From the IMG/VR virus record IMGVR_UViG_3300036766_000988, positions 1 to 64,000 of that record: DNA of 64,000 bases; one strand, written 5' to 3'. The DNA comes from a virus. The notes under the pieces were generated by a model. That model was not told where the DNA came from. It searched no databases and saw only the letters and a list, made by a program, of their open reading frames with translations. Position numbers and translations under genes: made by a program. Position 1 is the first letter of the stretch. Each line of letters begins with the position of its first letter. Positions 43,587 to 51,932 of the stretch are shown here, piece by piece.

Positions 43587-44873
43587 TCACTCGTAGTCGC
43601 GACGGCCGACATAGCTCGTCTTTTGAGGCACACCCTTGTTCGACAGGTCTTGGAAGCGGTACGTGATGACAGTACCGATCGCGGGCGGGTTGCGACGATC
43701 CTTGTCCGAAAGCCCCGTCCCGAGGTTGAACTCCACCCCAGCGTTGAGCGACACCTTGTCGTTGAAGAACCGCTGGGACTTGCATTCGAGAGCGCCCACG
43801 CGACCCTTGTGCTTACCCTTCCCCGCCGTGTACCCCGTGACGTAGGCCTCGGCATCGTAGAAGGTCTTGACCTTCACGAGGGTGTCACTTCGAGCCCGTA
43901 CGTAGAGCGAGTTCGCCTTGCGGAGCATGACGCCTTCACCACCGAGCTTCTCGACCTCATCGAGGTACATGCGAAGATGCGGGATGCCACGGCAGATCTG
44001 ATGCTCGACGAGCTTGACCTCGTTATACTTCCGCGCGACCGCCTTCAACATGTCGTACCGCTTGGAGAACGGCTCCTGCACCATCGGAAGGTCGAAGGCT
44101 CGGAACTGGATCTGCTGCCAGTAGGTTCCCTGATCATGACGGCGAACGAAACCGCTCGTCTCCTGGAAGCGCTTGCGGCCAATCCAGAACTCCCCGTCGA
44201 GGTGCAGATCCTTCGGGAAGTGCTGCAAGTACCACTCGGGCACGCGGAAGATGTTGTCGAGCCGCGAACGGAAAACCCGGCCGTCCCAGTAGGCCCGCAC
44301 CCCATCGAGCTTCTCGCTCATGAGATAGCCAGTCGGATCGAGCACCCCGTCCCACGACTCCGCAAGCAGAACCGCGAACTTCGACTCGCCTTCCTCTTCG
44401 TTCTCGGTCACGAGAACGGTCTCCACGGGAGGCGGAGGATCATCCCCGAACGGATCGGCGCCGAGCAGACGAGTCCACGCCGTAGCGGGCGCTGCTGGCT
44501 TCGGGGGTGGCACGGGCTTCGACCGCACGGTGGCCAGCTTCGACGGCACGAGATAGCGTGCAGCTCGACCGTTCTGCGTCACCTGCCCACCAAGAAGAGA
44601 CGTGGGGAGAGGAGCCCTTCGTTGGGGAGTGGGGGTCGACGGCGCATTGTAGGACGCCGCAGCCTGGACCGACGTACGAACACGGACATCCTCGGCGGCC
44701 GAGCCACGGAACGCCCGCAGGTGCTTGCATGTGCGCTGATCGATGCCCAGCGACTGATTCCGCCAAGCAGGGCACGAACAACTGTAAACCCCACCCGTGT
44801 TGTAAAGCTCGTAGCTCCGTCCCGAGCTGGAACGGACCGTACGACGCTCACCATCGCGAAGATTCTCAGGCAT
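43587..44873 (-). CDS. ATP-dependent DNA ligase with N-terminal SWIM zinc finger
   Basis: 428 residues. SWIM-type finger at 32-51 (C32, C34, C49, H51). Pro-rich linker (80-150) containing TAWTRLLGAD (131-140), a match to the C-terminal motif of other proteins here. Ligase core: motif I EKLDG (187-191, Lys 188), III LDGEFW (225-230), IV EGVMLRK (313-319), V VKVK (333-336), like the small periplasmic or viral enzymes. No clear OB domain motif VI seen. Seals nicks in DNA or hybrid; the SWIM finger should add nucleic-acid binding. AAGGAG before the ATG. Confidence 0.85.
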   Translation of the reverse strand: MPENLRDGERRTVRSSSGRSYELYNTGGVYSCSCPAWRNQSLGIDQRTCKHLRAFRGSAAEDVRVRTSVQAAASYNAPSTPTPQRRAPLPTSLLGGQVTQNGRAARYLVPSKLATVRSKPVPPPKPAAPATAWTRLLGADPFGDDPPPPVETVLVTENEEEGESKFAVLLAESWDGVLDPTGYLMSEKLDGVRAYWDGRVFRSRLDNIFRVPEWYLQHFPKDLHLDGEFWIGRKRFQETSGFVRRHDQGTYWQQIQFRAFDLPMVQEPFSKRYDMLKAVARKYNEVKLVEHQICRGIPHLRMYLDEVEKLGGEGVMLRKANSLYVRARSDTLVKVKTFYDAEAYVTGYTAGKGKHKGRVGALECKSQRFFNDKVSLNAGVEFNLGTGLSDKDRRNPPAIGTVITYRFQDLSNKGVPQKTSYVGRRDYE

Positions 44874-44889
44874 CGTGTACTCCTTGGGT

Positions 44890-44900
44890 ACCTTACACCG
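44890..44900 (-). promoter_or_regulatory. CGGTG-TAnnnn element of the ligase operon
   Basis: CGGTG-TAAGGT, 16 bases before the ligase ATG with AAGGAG in between, so this copy makes a leadered transcript. Confidence 0.45.
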
Positions 44901-44930
44901 CTGCTACGCGGGGAGACCCCCAAGTTCAAC

Positions 44931-45131
44931 CTAGGCTTCGCCGACGACCTGTTTTTTCCCGAAGATGCCGTCCCAGTTGTTGCGAAACGCCTGCGAGTTC
45001 ACCTTGGCCGGACCTTTGGTGCTCCCGGACACTCCCCCGACTTCCTCGACTTTGAAGCGCTGTGTCCCAGCGATCTGTTCGATGTGAAAGGCTCCCGCCG
45101 GGATGGGCTGGCCTTCTTTCATGGGCGTCAT
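44931..45131 (-). CDS. Small hypothetical protein
   Basis: 66 residues from ATG 45131, TGATG overlap with the gene before it. Beta segment GAFHIEQIAGTQRFKVEEV suggests a small barrel. Ends in TAG, in frame with the ligase through codons interrupted only by another TAG. Confidence 0.6.
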   Translation of the reverse strand: MTPMKEGQPIPAGAFHIEQIAGTQRFKVEEVGGVSGSTKGPAKVNSQAFRNNWDGIFGKKQVVGEA

Positions 45132-45253
45132 CACCCCGACGGCGATCTGGTGATCGGCTGTGTGTCGAACAAACGGACGCGAGCCATCCCCAAGATCAGG
45201 CCCCGCTTGAAGCTCATCCCCGCAGGGCAGGGCGCTTTTTTGTCGTCGTCCAT
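45131..45253 (-). CDS. Very small basic protein
   Basis: 40 residues (MDDDKKAPCPAGMSFKRG ...). Supported by CGGTG-TAAAGT 5 bases before the ATG and by the TGATG overlap with the next gene. Function unknown; it may be a leader peptide for the downstream gene. Confidence 0.55.
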   Translation of the reverse strand: MDDDKKAPCPAGMSFKRGLILGMARVRLFDTQPITRSPSG

Positions 45254-45258
45254 GCCCT

Positions 45259-45269
45259 ACTTTACACCG
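45259..45269 (-). promoter_or_regulatory. CGGTG-TAnnnn element, left half of a divergent pair
   Basis: CGGTG-TAAAGT, 5 bases before ATG 45253, back to back with the plus-strand copy at 45273. Confidence 0.6.
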
Positions 45270-45272
45270 CTT

Positions 45273-45283
45273 CGGTGTACTCT
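45273..45283 (+). promoter_or_regulatory. CGGTG-TAnnnn element, right half of a divergent pair
   Basis: CGGTG-TACTCT, 6 bases before GTG 45290. Only 36 bases separate the two divergent start codons. Confidence 0.6.
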
Positions 45284-45289
45284 AACAGC

Positions 45290-45733
45290 GTGCCGCACTG
45301 GATCCTTCGAGACCACATACCCGTCGAGGTCGAAGACCCTCTCGTCTGGGCCCAGTTCTTTGAAGACATGGAAAACCGACGTGTTGCCGAAACCCTCATC
45401 GGTTCCGCACGCATCTCGACCGTCTTCTTGGGACTTGACCACAACTTTGGGGGAGAGGGCCCGCCCCTCCTCTTCGAAAGCATGATCTTTGAGGGACCCG
45501 AAGACCTCAACGAGCGAGAGGTGCGGTACGCCACGTGGGACGAGGCTACCGCAGGTCACCAAGAGCTTGTTCAGATTGTCTCGGAACGCCTGGGCATCAT
45601 CTCAAAACCGTCCAAGAGCCTCGTTGCCCGCATCGCCAAAAAGGTCGTCTTCGCGGAGAACCATCGGGTACCGAAGCCTTCTCTGACCGCCTGGGATCGT
45701 ATCACACGCGATGACGATGACGATGATCTCTAG
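45290..45733 (+). CDS. Hypothetical protein with acidic C-terminal TAWDR motif
   Basis: 147 residues from GTG 45290, fixed by the promoter-like element 6 bases upstream. N-terminus HWILRDHIPVEVEDP, aromatic; a longer in-frame ORF upstream is antisense to the minus-strand genes. C-terminus LTAWDRITRDDDDDDL carries the shared acidic motif. The stop overlaps the convergent J-domain gene stop within CTAG. Confidence 0.65.
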   Translation: MPHWILRDHIPVEVEDPLVWAQFFEDMENRRVAETLIGSARISTVFLGLDHNFGGEGPPLLFESMIFEGPEDLNEREVRYATWDEATAGHQELVQIVSERLGIISKPSKSLVARIAKKVVFAENHRVPKPSLTAWDRITRDDDDDDL

Positions 45734-46155
45734 ACGGGACGCATCCTAGCAGCGTAGTACGGCCCTCCAGGGCCAAACGGCGCTCCCGTAGTAGGCGTTC
45801 CCGTTGTAGCCGCACCCGTGACGTGCATGGTCGAGAACGGATGACGGAAAACCACCTGCCGGATGATGATGATCGGCTGAGGCGGCATCTGAGGAGCCCT
45901 CCGAAGCGTCATCTTTTCGATTTTTTCGTAGACCGTGGCAAGCGTCCTGAACCGCTCGGTCTTTTCAGGGTCGTTGCCCGTGCGGTCAGGATGTAGCTCG
46001 AAAGCGAGCTTCCGATAGCTCTTCCGAGCCCGTTCCTTCAGCTCTTCGAGGGCTTTTCCACCTAGCTCGAAGGGCATTCGTTCGATCGCTTGAAGATCCG
46101 CGGGGTAGTTCACCCCAAGCGCACAGAGCATCGAAACGACGAGGGCCTGGTCCAT
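45730..46155 (-). CDS. J-domain (DnaJ-like) protein
   Basis: 141 residues. J-domain at about 34-85: ALEELKERARKSYRKLAFEL, HPD at 55-57, then a last helix FRTLATVYEKIEK. The C-terminus is a flexible Pro/Thr/Gly tail without zinc or client domains. It should recruit host DnaK to a phage target, for instance in virion assembly or replication. Confidence 0.85.
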   Translation of the reverse strand: MDQALVVSMLCALGVNYPADLQAIERMPFELGGKALEELKERARKSYRKLAFELHPDRTGNDPEKTERFRTLATVYEKIEKMTLRRAPQMPPQPIIIIRQVVFRHPFSTMHVTGAATTGTPTTGAPFGPGGPYYAARMRPV

Positions 46156-46166
46156 CGGTGTACCTT
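46156..46166 (+). promoter_or_regulatory. CGGTG-TAnnnn element
   Basis: CGGTG-TACCTT, 30 bases before GTG 46197 with AGGAG in between. It overlaps the start of the divergent J-domain gene. Confidence 0.4.
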
Positions 46167-46196
46167 CACTTGTACCGCAACGATAGGAGAATCATC

Positions 46197-46451
46197 GTGG
46201 CCCTAGTTTCCGAAGTGCAGCATGTCTACTACATCCGATGCTGCGGCTGTTACCGACGAGCCCGGTTGGCCTTTCACCGGATCGTTGCCATCGGCTACGC
46301 CAAGAAACAGGGGTACACTCGACACGTCACCCTCAGTGGCACCAGCACTGAAGTCGTGTGGCTCTGCAAAGTGTGCTCGAAGAGTGACATCGTGCTCAAG
46401 ACCCTCGAAGAAAATTCTCCCCCCAAACCTGCAACCACCGCCAAACGCTGA
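46197..46451 (+). CDS. Small zinc-finger-like protein
   Basis: 84 residues from GTG 46197 with AGGAG nine bases upstream; GTG 46158 is an alternative. RCCGCYRRARLAF near 14-26 and WLCKVCSKSD near 59-68 form two CxxC knuckles. Starts the plus-strand zinc/SH3 block. Confidence 0.6.
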   Translation: MALVSEVQHVYYIRCCGCYRRARLAFHRIVAIGYAKKQGYTRHVTLSGTSTEVVWLCKVCSKSDIVLKTLEENSPPKPATTAKR

Positions 46452-46454
46452 TCC

Positions 46455-47960
46455 ATGCCCGAAGGACAACCGCTCGTCAGCGAGATCTGGGAAATGGTGG
46501 ACGGTACCGGACGATCTGTCCGAGGGATCGTTGCTGATATGACCCCGACCGTCGCCACCTTGGTCTCTTTCACGGGAAACCGCTTCCGCATCAGTCCTTC
46601 GAGGATGCTCACGACGTGGCGCTTTGCTCAAGCCCCTCCTCCGACCGCTCTGCGGTGCAATCGACGTGGATGCAACCAACCAGGGATGCTCCGTTTCCAG
46701 CGAGGACTATCCCCCGAGTGGGTCTGCCCCAGGCACCTGCCCGTGGGGGTTCAAGCTTCGCTCACGACCGAGAGCTTAGGCCTTCCTCAAACCCCTCAAG
46801 CTCAACAGGTCCAAGTCCCCCTATGCCCGAGATGTCACGTCGCGGGTCTGATGATTGAGGACGCGCGGGTATCGACCCTTCAAGTGCAGTTCTGGCAGTG
46901 CCCTCAGTGCAACGCACGTTGGGGATCGCTATCGATCCCTCCCACCTTGGTGGAAAACGTAGCCTCCTACGTTCGGGCAGCCATCGATGACTTCATGACC
47001 CAGACCCGTACGCACCAAGTGCGGATCGACCAGATCGAAACCCGCTCCTACATCCTCCCGCAGCTCTTCGGAGATACGCACCTTGCGGAAGCTGCGCCCT
47101 CAACGCCCCCTCAGCTACACCTCTACCGTGGATTGCATGTCGTACAGAACGACAACCTTGGAGAGGGGGTTGCGATGATCTTCCGCACCAGCGGCGCCCC
47201 CGTCGTACGGGACACCAGTCGGGATCATGTCATGGCCCTGCCCACCAACGAAGAGATGTTGATGGGGTCGCCTGCACGACGCACCGTCGCCGAAGCTGTT
47301 GCCGAAGCCCTTCGAGCGGATCGCGAAGAGAACCGAGCTGAACTCTTGGCTCGCCCTGTTTCCCAGAACGTGATCGACAGCTACCGATCCAGCGAGTCTG
47401 AGTACGTCGGCATTTTTCCGGTACGGCAAACCCTACCGGTTCTCCCAGCCGATCCTCAACCCTTCATACCTGTGCAGCAAATGGGGACAATAGAGGAAGA
47501 AGCTTGGATTCAGGAACAAGCCCCGACCCCTTTCGCGGCCGTGGGCCAACGATGGATCCAACGCAAAACCGGCGACCTCATCGAGATCACACGCGTTGGG
47601 CCCACGGACGACCGAAGCACCACCGTAGTACACTTCAAGCGGGTATCGGATGGAGTCGAGTCGTCAAACGCCATGTTGCTCGACGACTTCATGCGCGAAT
47701 GCCACCCCTACACAACAAGATCAAGTCAACCCCAGGACATCCCTGTTGTTGTGGTGCTCAAAGACGAAGAGTGGGAGCACGTGGATTCAGGAGAAGTCGT
47801 GCGGATTGATACGGTGGACTCCAAACGTGATCTCATCATCGTCATGCAGAAAGAGGGTAAACGTCGAAGCGTGCCCCTCTTCGAGTTTGCCAACGCTCGA
47901 TGGCGCAAGATCATCCGACGCACTGCTTACGACCGCCTCCTCGACTTGGAGGACGACTGA
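46455..47960 (+). CDS. Zinc-finger and SH3-like multidomain protein with acidic C-terminal motif
   Basis: 501 residues. Beta-barrel-like N-terminus (SEIWEMVDGTGRSVRGIVAD), zinc knuckles at about 67-96 (CNRRGC, CPRH) and 124-153 (CPRC, CPQC), a helical centre, ARPVSQNVIDSYRSSESEY at about 306-324 that weakly resembles the capsid N-arm, then two SH3-like units (QRWIQRKTGDLIEITRV; EEWEHVDSGEVVRIDTV). Ends TAYDRLLDLEDD. Stop overlaps the next ATG (TGATG). Confidence 0.65.
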   Translation: MPEGQPLVSEIWEMVDGTGRSVRGIVADMTPTVATLVSFTGNRFRISPSRMLTTWRFAQAPPPTALRCNRRGCNQPGMLRFQRGLSPEWVCPRHLPVGVQASLTTESLGLPQTPQAQQVQVPLCPRCHVAGLMIEDARVSTLQVQFWQCPQCNARWGSLSIPPTLVENVASYVRAAIDDFMTQTRTHQVRIDQIETRSYILPQLFGDTHLAEAAPSTPPQLHLYRGLHVVQNDNLGEGVAMIFRTSGAPVVRDTSRDHVMALPTNEEMLMGSPARRTVAEAVAEALRADREENRAELLARPVSQNVIDSYRSSESEYVGIFPVRQTLPVLPADPQPFIPVQQMGTIEEEAWIQEQAPTPFAAVGQRWIQRKTGDLIEITRVGPTDDRSTTVVHFKRVSDGVESSNAMLLDDFMRECHPYTTRSSQPQDIPVVVVLKDEEWEHVDSGEVVRIDTVDSKRDLIIVMQKEGKRRSVPLFEFANARWRKIIRRTAYDRLLDLEDD

Positions 47961-49453
47961 TGCCCCCGCCTGGAATCCCTGATTGGGTCTTCCCCGGGGC
48001 TGTCGTACAACAGAACGGCCGCAGGCCCCGTTACGCCATCGGCACGATGGACCTACATAGCGATCTCCGACACTGTGAGATCTTCCTGCAACGAATCATC
48101 GAAGGAGATCCTCCGAGTCTCGCGAACGGAGAAGACTTCGAGACCATGTACCTCGGAGATCTGCTGGGCGGCTGGCATCACACGGGTGAGTATCTTTACC
48201 CTCGTATGTCCCAACCAATTAACGTCACAGGTCTGGGTGCGTTCCCAATTGGGTCTACTGTTGACATAACAAATTCCCGAGGAGAGCACGAATACTTCTC
48301 AGTCACGGGTCACGCAGAGAACACGAGCCAGATTATCCATCTCGACCAACAGATAGCCACTCAAGCCCCTCCGCTTGTAGGGGAGTGGTATCGTTGGGAA
48401 TCCGGAGACGTCCCGATCACTCTCTTTTTCGTCGAAGGAATTGCGAACGGCCAAGTTGAAGTATCCCTTGGGATGACCGACACGCTGGAACACATTCCCG
48501 TCGAGGACTTCATCCGAGCCTTAGCCAACGGACCTCGCGATGAGCCCCGTGGAGAGGCTTCCGCCCAACATCTCAACTACGAATGGGTGTTCTCCGAACC
48601 TTATCTAGATGACACGGACGAATCCGGCTTCCTTCCAGGGAGCGTTATGTTGGACACTGAGGGTCGAGAGTTCTTCCTTCTTGCCCGCAACCGCAACAAT
48701 ACATGGGTTTGCCGTGCTGCTCATGACATGAGCACATGCCCCGAGAACTACCTCGCTAGAGCGCATTTTCTCGCAAGTCAGTTCAGGGCGCAGTTCCACA
48801 TGGAAGCTGTCGAAGTGATGAGCGGAACCCCAGAAGGAATAGGGATGTCGTTCGCGGAGCGCGTTCTCCAACTGAACCAACCCATGGGCAGTGCATATCT
48901 CGCCGGGGAGCCGATCCATGAAGACGACCCCGATTACTTCAGACCCGTAAACGGAGATATCTCAGGCAATCCCGAACCCCCAATGCGTTTCCGTATCGGT
49001 GATCGATGGCATTTCGACGCCCCCAACGAAGGTATCTGGACGCTTGAAACGGTGGAGGATAGGTATCACGAGGGAGAGCACACGATCACCAATAGATTCC
49101 GAGGGGACGATGGGGCTGTCATGTCGGGCCCCCAGGACTGGGTCATCCGCAACGGTCGACGGATCACGCCACCGGATCCTAGGTTCACGGGCGATCCAGT
49201 CGAACCCAACCAAGTATGGGAGATCCCTACAAACACCACACGGCAGCCCACTTCTCGATGGAAAGTCACAAGTCTCGCTACCCGTTCCACTGGAGACGAA
49301 ATGGTGAACCTGACCCCCGAGAACGGAAAAGGAGCCCCCATCTGCTGGCCGGTGATCCGACTCCGGGCCCAAGGCCGATGTGTTTTTGACGGCCGCATCC
49401 GTCGAACATCCTTCGAGCGTCTCATCTCCGACGAGGGCGATGATGTCGGGTGA
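47960..49453 (+). CDS. Multi-SH3-like protein with acidic C-terminal motif
   Basis: 497 residues. Several beta-barrel-like units each built around an aromatic and a Gly (IGDRWHFDAPNEGIWTLETV; NQVWEIPTNTTRQPTSRWKV; PGSVMLDTEGREFFLLAR), a layout like the neighbouring genes. No enzyme motif. C-terminus TSFERLISDEGDDVG. TGATG coupling upstream. Probably binds the same partner as its neighbours. Confidence 0.65.
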   Translation: MPPPGIPDWVFPGAVVQQNGRRPRYAIGTMDLHSDLRHCEIFLQRIIEGDPPSLANGEDFETMYLGDLLGGWHHTGEYLYPRMSQPINVTGLGAFPIGSTVDITNSRGEHEYFSVTGHAENTSQIIHLDQQIATQAPPLVGEWYRWESGDVPITLFFVEGIANGQVEVSLGMTDTLEHIPVEDFIRALANGPRDEPRGEASAQHLNYEWVFSEPYLDDTDESGFLPGSVMLDTEGREFFLLARNRNNTWVCRAAHDMSTCPENYLARAHFLASQFRAQFHMEAVEVMSGTPEGIGMSFAERVLQLNQPMGSAYLAGEPIHEDDPDYFRPVNGDISGNPEPPMRFRIGDRWHFDAPNEGIWTLETVEDRYHEGEHTITNRFRGDDGAVMSGPQDWVIRNGRRITPPDPRFTGDPVEPNQVWEIPTNTTRQPTSRWKVTSLATRSTGDEMVNLTPENGKGAPICWPVIRLRAQGRCVFDGRIRRTSFERLISDEGDDVG

Positions 49454-49922
49454 ACCAGAGCGATACAGTCGCTACCCCGAGGTCGGGCTGTTCTACGCCA
49501 TGCGTGAGCCCCTGTGCCTCGCACAGATCACGGCGGTTAGCACCACGGGCCTTGGTAACGGACCGACCAGCGTCCTTCTCAATGCCTGGACGCCCACATC
49601 CGATAAAGAGGAGCTGTCCTTCATCGACCTACGGGCCGACATGGCAGACTACCTTTGGCACAGCGAGGAAATCGAACTCGGCTCAGGTCATTACGCCGGG
49701 TGGAAAATCGATGCTGTTGCGGGCGACGTGTACTTGGCCACCATGATCAACCGTCTCTGGTTCGCAGGACCCAAAACGACTTCCAAGATGCTTCACGTGA
49801 TCGCCAACTTTCATGTATCCGAAAGCGATCTCCTAATGGCAGTCCTCTACCAACAAGGTGCTGGACACCGCAGGCCTCGGTGTAAGACCGCCTTCGAGCA
49901 CATCTTGGAGGATGCCACGTGA
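49443..49922 (+). CDS. Hypothetical protein with C-terminal TAFEHILEDAT
   Basis: 159 residues. ATG 49443 (or 49440) is inside the end of the previous gene, behind GAGG. Beta-rich with VGLFYAMREPLCLAQITAV and HYAGWKIDAVAGDVYLATM, again SH3-like in texture. GTGA overlap with the next gene. Confidence 0.65.
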   Translation: MSGEPERYSRYPEVGLFYAMREPLCLAQITAVSTTGLGNGPTSVLLNAWTPTSDKEELSFIDLRADMADYLWHSEEIELGSGHYAGWKIDAVAGDVYLATMINRLWFAGPKTTSKMLHVIANFHVSESDLLMAVLYQQGAGHRRPRCKTAFEHILEDAT

Positions 49923-50176
49923 GCGGAGTTCAACCAGGTCAGCTTTGGATATCCCCCGAACCCGAAACATATTATGTCTCGGCAATCGGCAATGACGGAA
50001 CAGTCTGCGTCGTTCCGGTGCGTATCTCAGGCACGGGACCACACGCGCAGATCATCCGCAAAGGCGACTCAAAAAGCGTCAAGACCTCGGAGATGCTTGA
50101 GCTGTGGATGCCTACCGCCAAGACCAGCGAACCCGGCCCGACGTGGCACGAGCGGATCATGGCCGACGAGGACTAG
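49919..50176 (+). CDS. Single SH3-like domain protein with acidic C-terminal motif
   Basis: 85 residues from GTG 49919. VQPGQLWISPEPETYYVSAI is the minimal version of the barrel repeated in the larger neighbours; ends TWHERIMADED. Its stop overlaps the convergent DUF3307 gene stop within CTAG. Confidence 0.65.
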   Translation: MSGVQPGQLWISPEPETYYVSAIGNDGTVCVVPVRISGTGPHAQIIRKGDSKSVKTSEMLELWMPTAKTSEPGPTWHERIMADED

Positions 50177-50718
50177 CCGAAGTAGTTGAGCGCGATCCCG
50201 TTGAGAACAACGTGCATCGTGTTATCGCAAATGATCATCAGCCACACGGCCATGAACGCGGGCCGATCCTGGTAGTAGCCCGTTCCGACGCACTCTGACC
50301 ACGGGTAGTTGCGGATCATCGTGGGCGCACCCTCGATGGAGCACACCATCTTCGAGGAATCCTTGCATTGGGCGCACGTAGGAATGAACCTCTCGACTGT
50401 GCTCTTGACCTCGACCGGGGTCTTACAGGCCCCGCAGATCCAGGTCTTCATATAGAGCGGGATCCCCTTCGGCTGGAGGAAGTTCTTGGCCCAACAGATG
50501 TACCGAGCGAGCCGCCAGCGGTCGATGACGAAGTGGGTCCCGAGAATAATCGCAAGCGCTGCGGGGCTTCGGGTGAGCACCAGAAACGGCAGCGTATAGG
50601 TGATGACGTGTGCCAACGCAGGCCACGACGACTTCGTTTTCTGATTGGCCATCCAATCGGATTGAAGAATGTAGTCCCCGAAGGCGTGTAGGACCAACAT
50701 GTCGGCGGTGATGAACAT
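50173..50718 (-). CDS. DUF3307-like membrane protein
   Basis: 181 residues. LVLHAFGDYILQSDWMAN, HVITYTLPFLVL and THFVIDRWRLARY are the hallmark phrases of DUF3307. Three or four membrane helices (about 1-20, 35-55, 55-75, 155-175). The insert at 94-125 has two CxxC pairs (CGAC, CAQC), possibly a zinc ribbon. Function of the family is unknown. Confidence 0.8.
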   Translation of the reverse strand: MFITADMLVLHAFGDYILQSDWMANQKTKSSWPALAHVITYTLPFLVLTRSPAALAIILGTHFVIDRWRLARYICWAKNFLQPKGIPLYMKTWICGACKTPVEVKSTVERFIPTCAQCKDSSKMVCSIEGAPTMIRNYPWSECVGTGYYQDRPAFMAVWLMIICDNTMHVVLNGIALNYFG

Positions 50719-50745
50719 CAGGCTTTCTCCAGGGCACTCAAAGGG

Positions 50746-51012
50746 TTACTTCATCACACGCTTGGCCGCACGCCGCGTTCGTTTGCGCATGAACGGCTCG
50801 ATCTCGGACGGCCACATTTCCTGGCCCTTGATCATCTTGACGAAGAACGTGCCGCCCGCATTCGCACACTTGCTCGCCGTACCATCCTTGTGCTGCTTCT
50901 TGTGGAAGAACTCCGGTCTCGGACCGAACGGCTCACAGTCGTCCATCACCATGTGACAGCTCTTACAGACTGCGCGTGCATCTCGTCGTGTCTTCGCCAA
51001 AGTGATCGTCAT
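50746..51012 (-). CDS. Small basic zinc-binding-like protein
   Basis: 88 residues from ATG 51012. VCKSCHMVMDDC near 15-26 and a later Cys, then a basic tail (RKRTRRAAKRVMK). The longer reading frame upstream overlaps the next gene and lacks support. ATGA overlap. Confidence 0.65.
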   Translation of the reverse strand: MTITLAKTRRDARAVCKSCHMVMDDCEPFGPRPEFFHKKQHKDGTASKCANAGGTFFVKMIKGQEMWPSEIEPFMRKRTRRAAKRVMK

Positions 51013-51290
51013 GGGACTCGTTCCAAGTCGGTCGGCAGGTAACCGTACCGCAGGTTGCTTGGCTGCCACCGAACATTGACTTCGGGACCGACCTTCGCCG
51101 GATCGTAGTCCTGATGCCCCACCGGAACGTTGTTGTAGTCCATGGGACCCTCGATGATGCCCACACATCGGCGGAACTCACGAATGTGCCCTCGGCATGA
51201 CCACTCTCCCCACGGGAGCTGCGCCCAGAACATCCGCTTACGGAACGCCTTCGTCCAACGAACCCGGTCTCCCGGTTGTAAATCAGCCAT
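51009..51290 (-). CDS. SH3-like small protein
   Basis: 93 residues, PGDRVRWTKAFRKRMFW at 6-22 and CVGIIEGPMDYNN form a beta-barrel-like start; NVRWQPSNLRYGYLP closes it. Likely a small binding domain. No C-terminal acidic motif here. Confidence 0.65.
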   Translation of the reverse strand: MADLQPGDRVRWTKAFRKRMFWAQLPWGEWSCRGHIREFRRCVGIIEGPMDYNNVPVGHQDYDPAKVGPEVNVRWQPSNLRYGYLPTDLERVP

Positions 51291-51303
51291 CGAACAACCT
51301 CAC

Positions 51304-51495
51304 CTATCGGGGTTCGGGGAAGCTAGCGTTATGTCGCGCACTGTTGCAATCGTTGCAGCCACAAGTACAGTTGGCTTTCCCACTGCAACGAGCATTTGCT
51401 TGGCAATGCGCGTACTGCCCGTTGACGTACGGTGCAGGATGTTCCCTGGTCTTGGGACGGTTGATCTTGCCCCTGGCCCCTTTGAGTTTCTTCAT
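51304..51495 (-). CDS. Cys-rich small basic protein
   Basis: 63 residues; HCQANARCSGKANCTCGCNDC near 31-51 gives six Cys and one His, enough for one or two metal ions. Lys-rich N-terminus. ATGA overlap with upstream gene. Confidence 0.65.
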   Translation of the reverse strand: MKKLKGARGKINRPKTREHPAPYVNGQYAHCQANARCSGKANCTCGCNDCNSARHNASFPEPR

Positions 51496-51932
51496 GGCTG
51501 AGCCGAAAACACAGCCCCAACGCCGTTTGCGACCACCACGACAGCGAGGGCTTCCATCGAGGACAACACCTTGCCCGCCTCTGAATCGATGCTGTCGAGA
51601 GCTTCCTGGATGCCTTCGCGACCGGCAAGCCCACGAGCAATCGGCTTCATGCCCTGATCGCGGATGGCCTGCCAGTCGTGACCAGGCATGAGAACGTCGG
51701 CAAGCGCGCTCCCCGCGGGGTCGTCCACGTCCAACAGGACAATCACCGTATCGGAAGAAGACCTCCCGAGCGCGGCAACCCGACCGACGAAGTGTTGCAC
51801 CCGCTCGGCATTCGCTTCCAGCAGTAAACGGCAGTTGTGCCGCTCCACCGCCTGGACCACCGCGAATCCCACCGGGTCGACCAACACAGCCTGACCCTCT
51901 CTGTAGAGCACTTTAGCGGTTATCTCACTCAT
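51492..51932 (-). CDS. Hypothetical alpha/beta protein
   Basis: 146 residues. Strand-helix alternation (DTVIVLLDVDDPAG, AVVVVANGVGAVF) without a recognised motif. Overlaps the peptidase-like gene by ATGA upstream and the Cys-rich gene downstream. Confidence 0.65.
   Translation of the reverse strand: MSEITAKVLYREGQAVLVDPVGFAVVQAVERHNCRLLLEANAERVQHFVGRVAALGRSSSDTVIVLLDVDDPAGSALADVLMPGHDWQAIRDQGMKPIARGLAGREGIQEALDSIDSEAGKVLSSMEALAVVVVANGVGAVFSAQP

Noticed and set aside
43410-45485. 691-residue plus-strand open frame
   Set aside because: Antisense to the ligase operon and continues through the divergent promoter; no motif, no ribosome-binding site.
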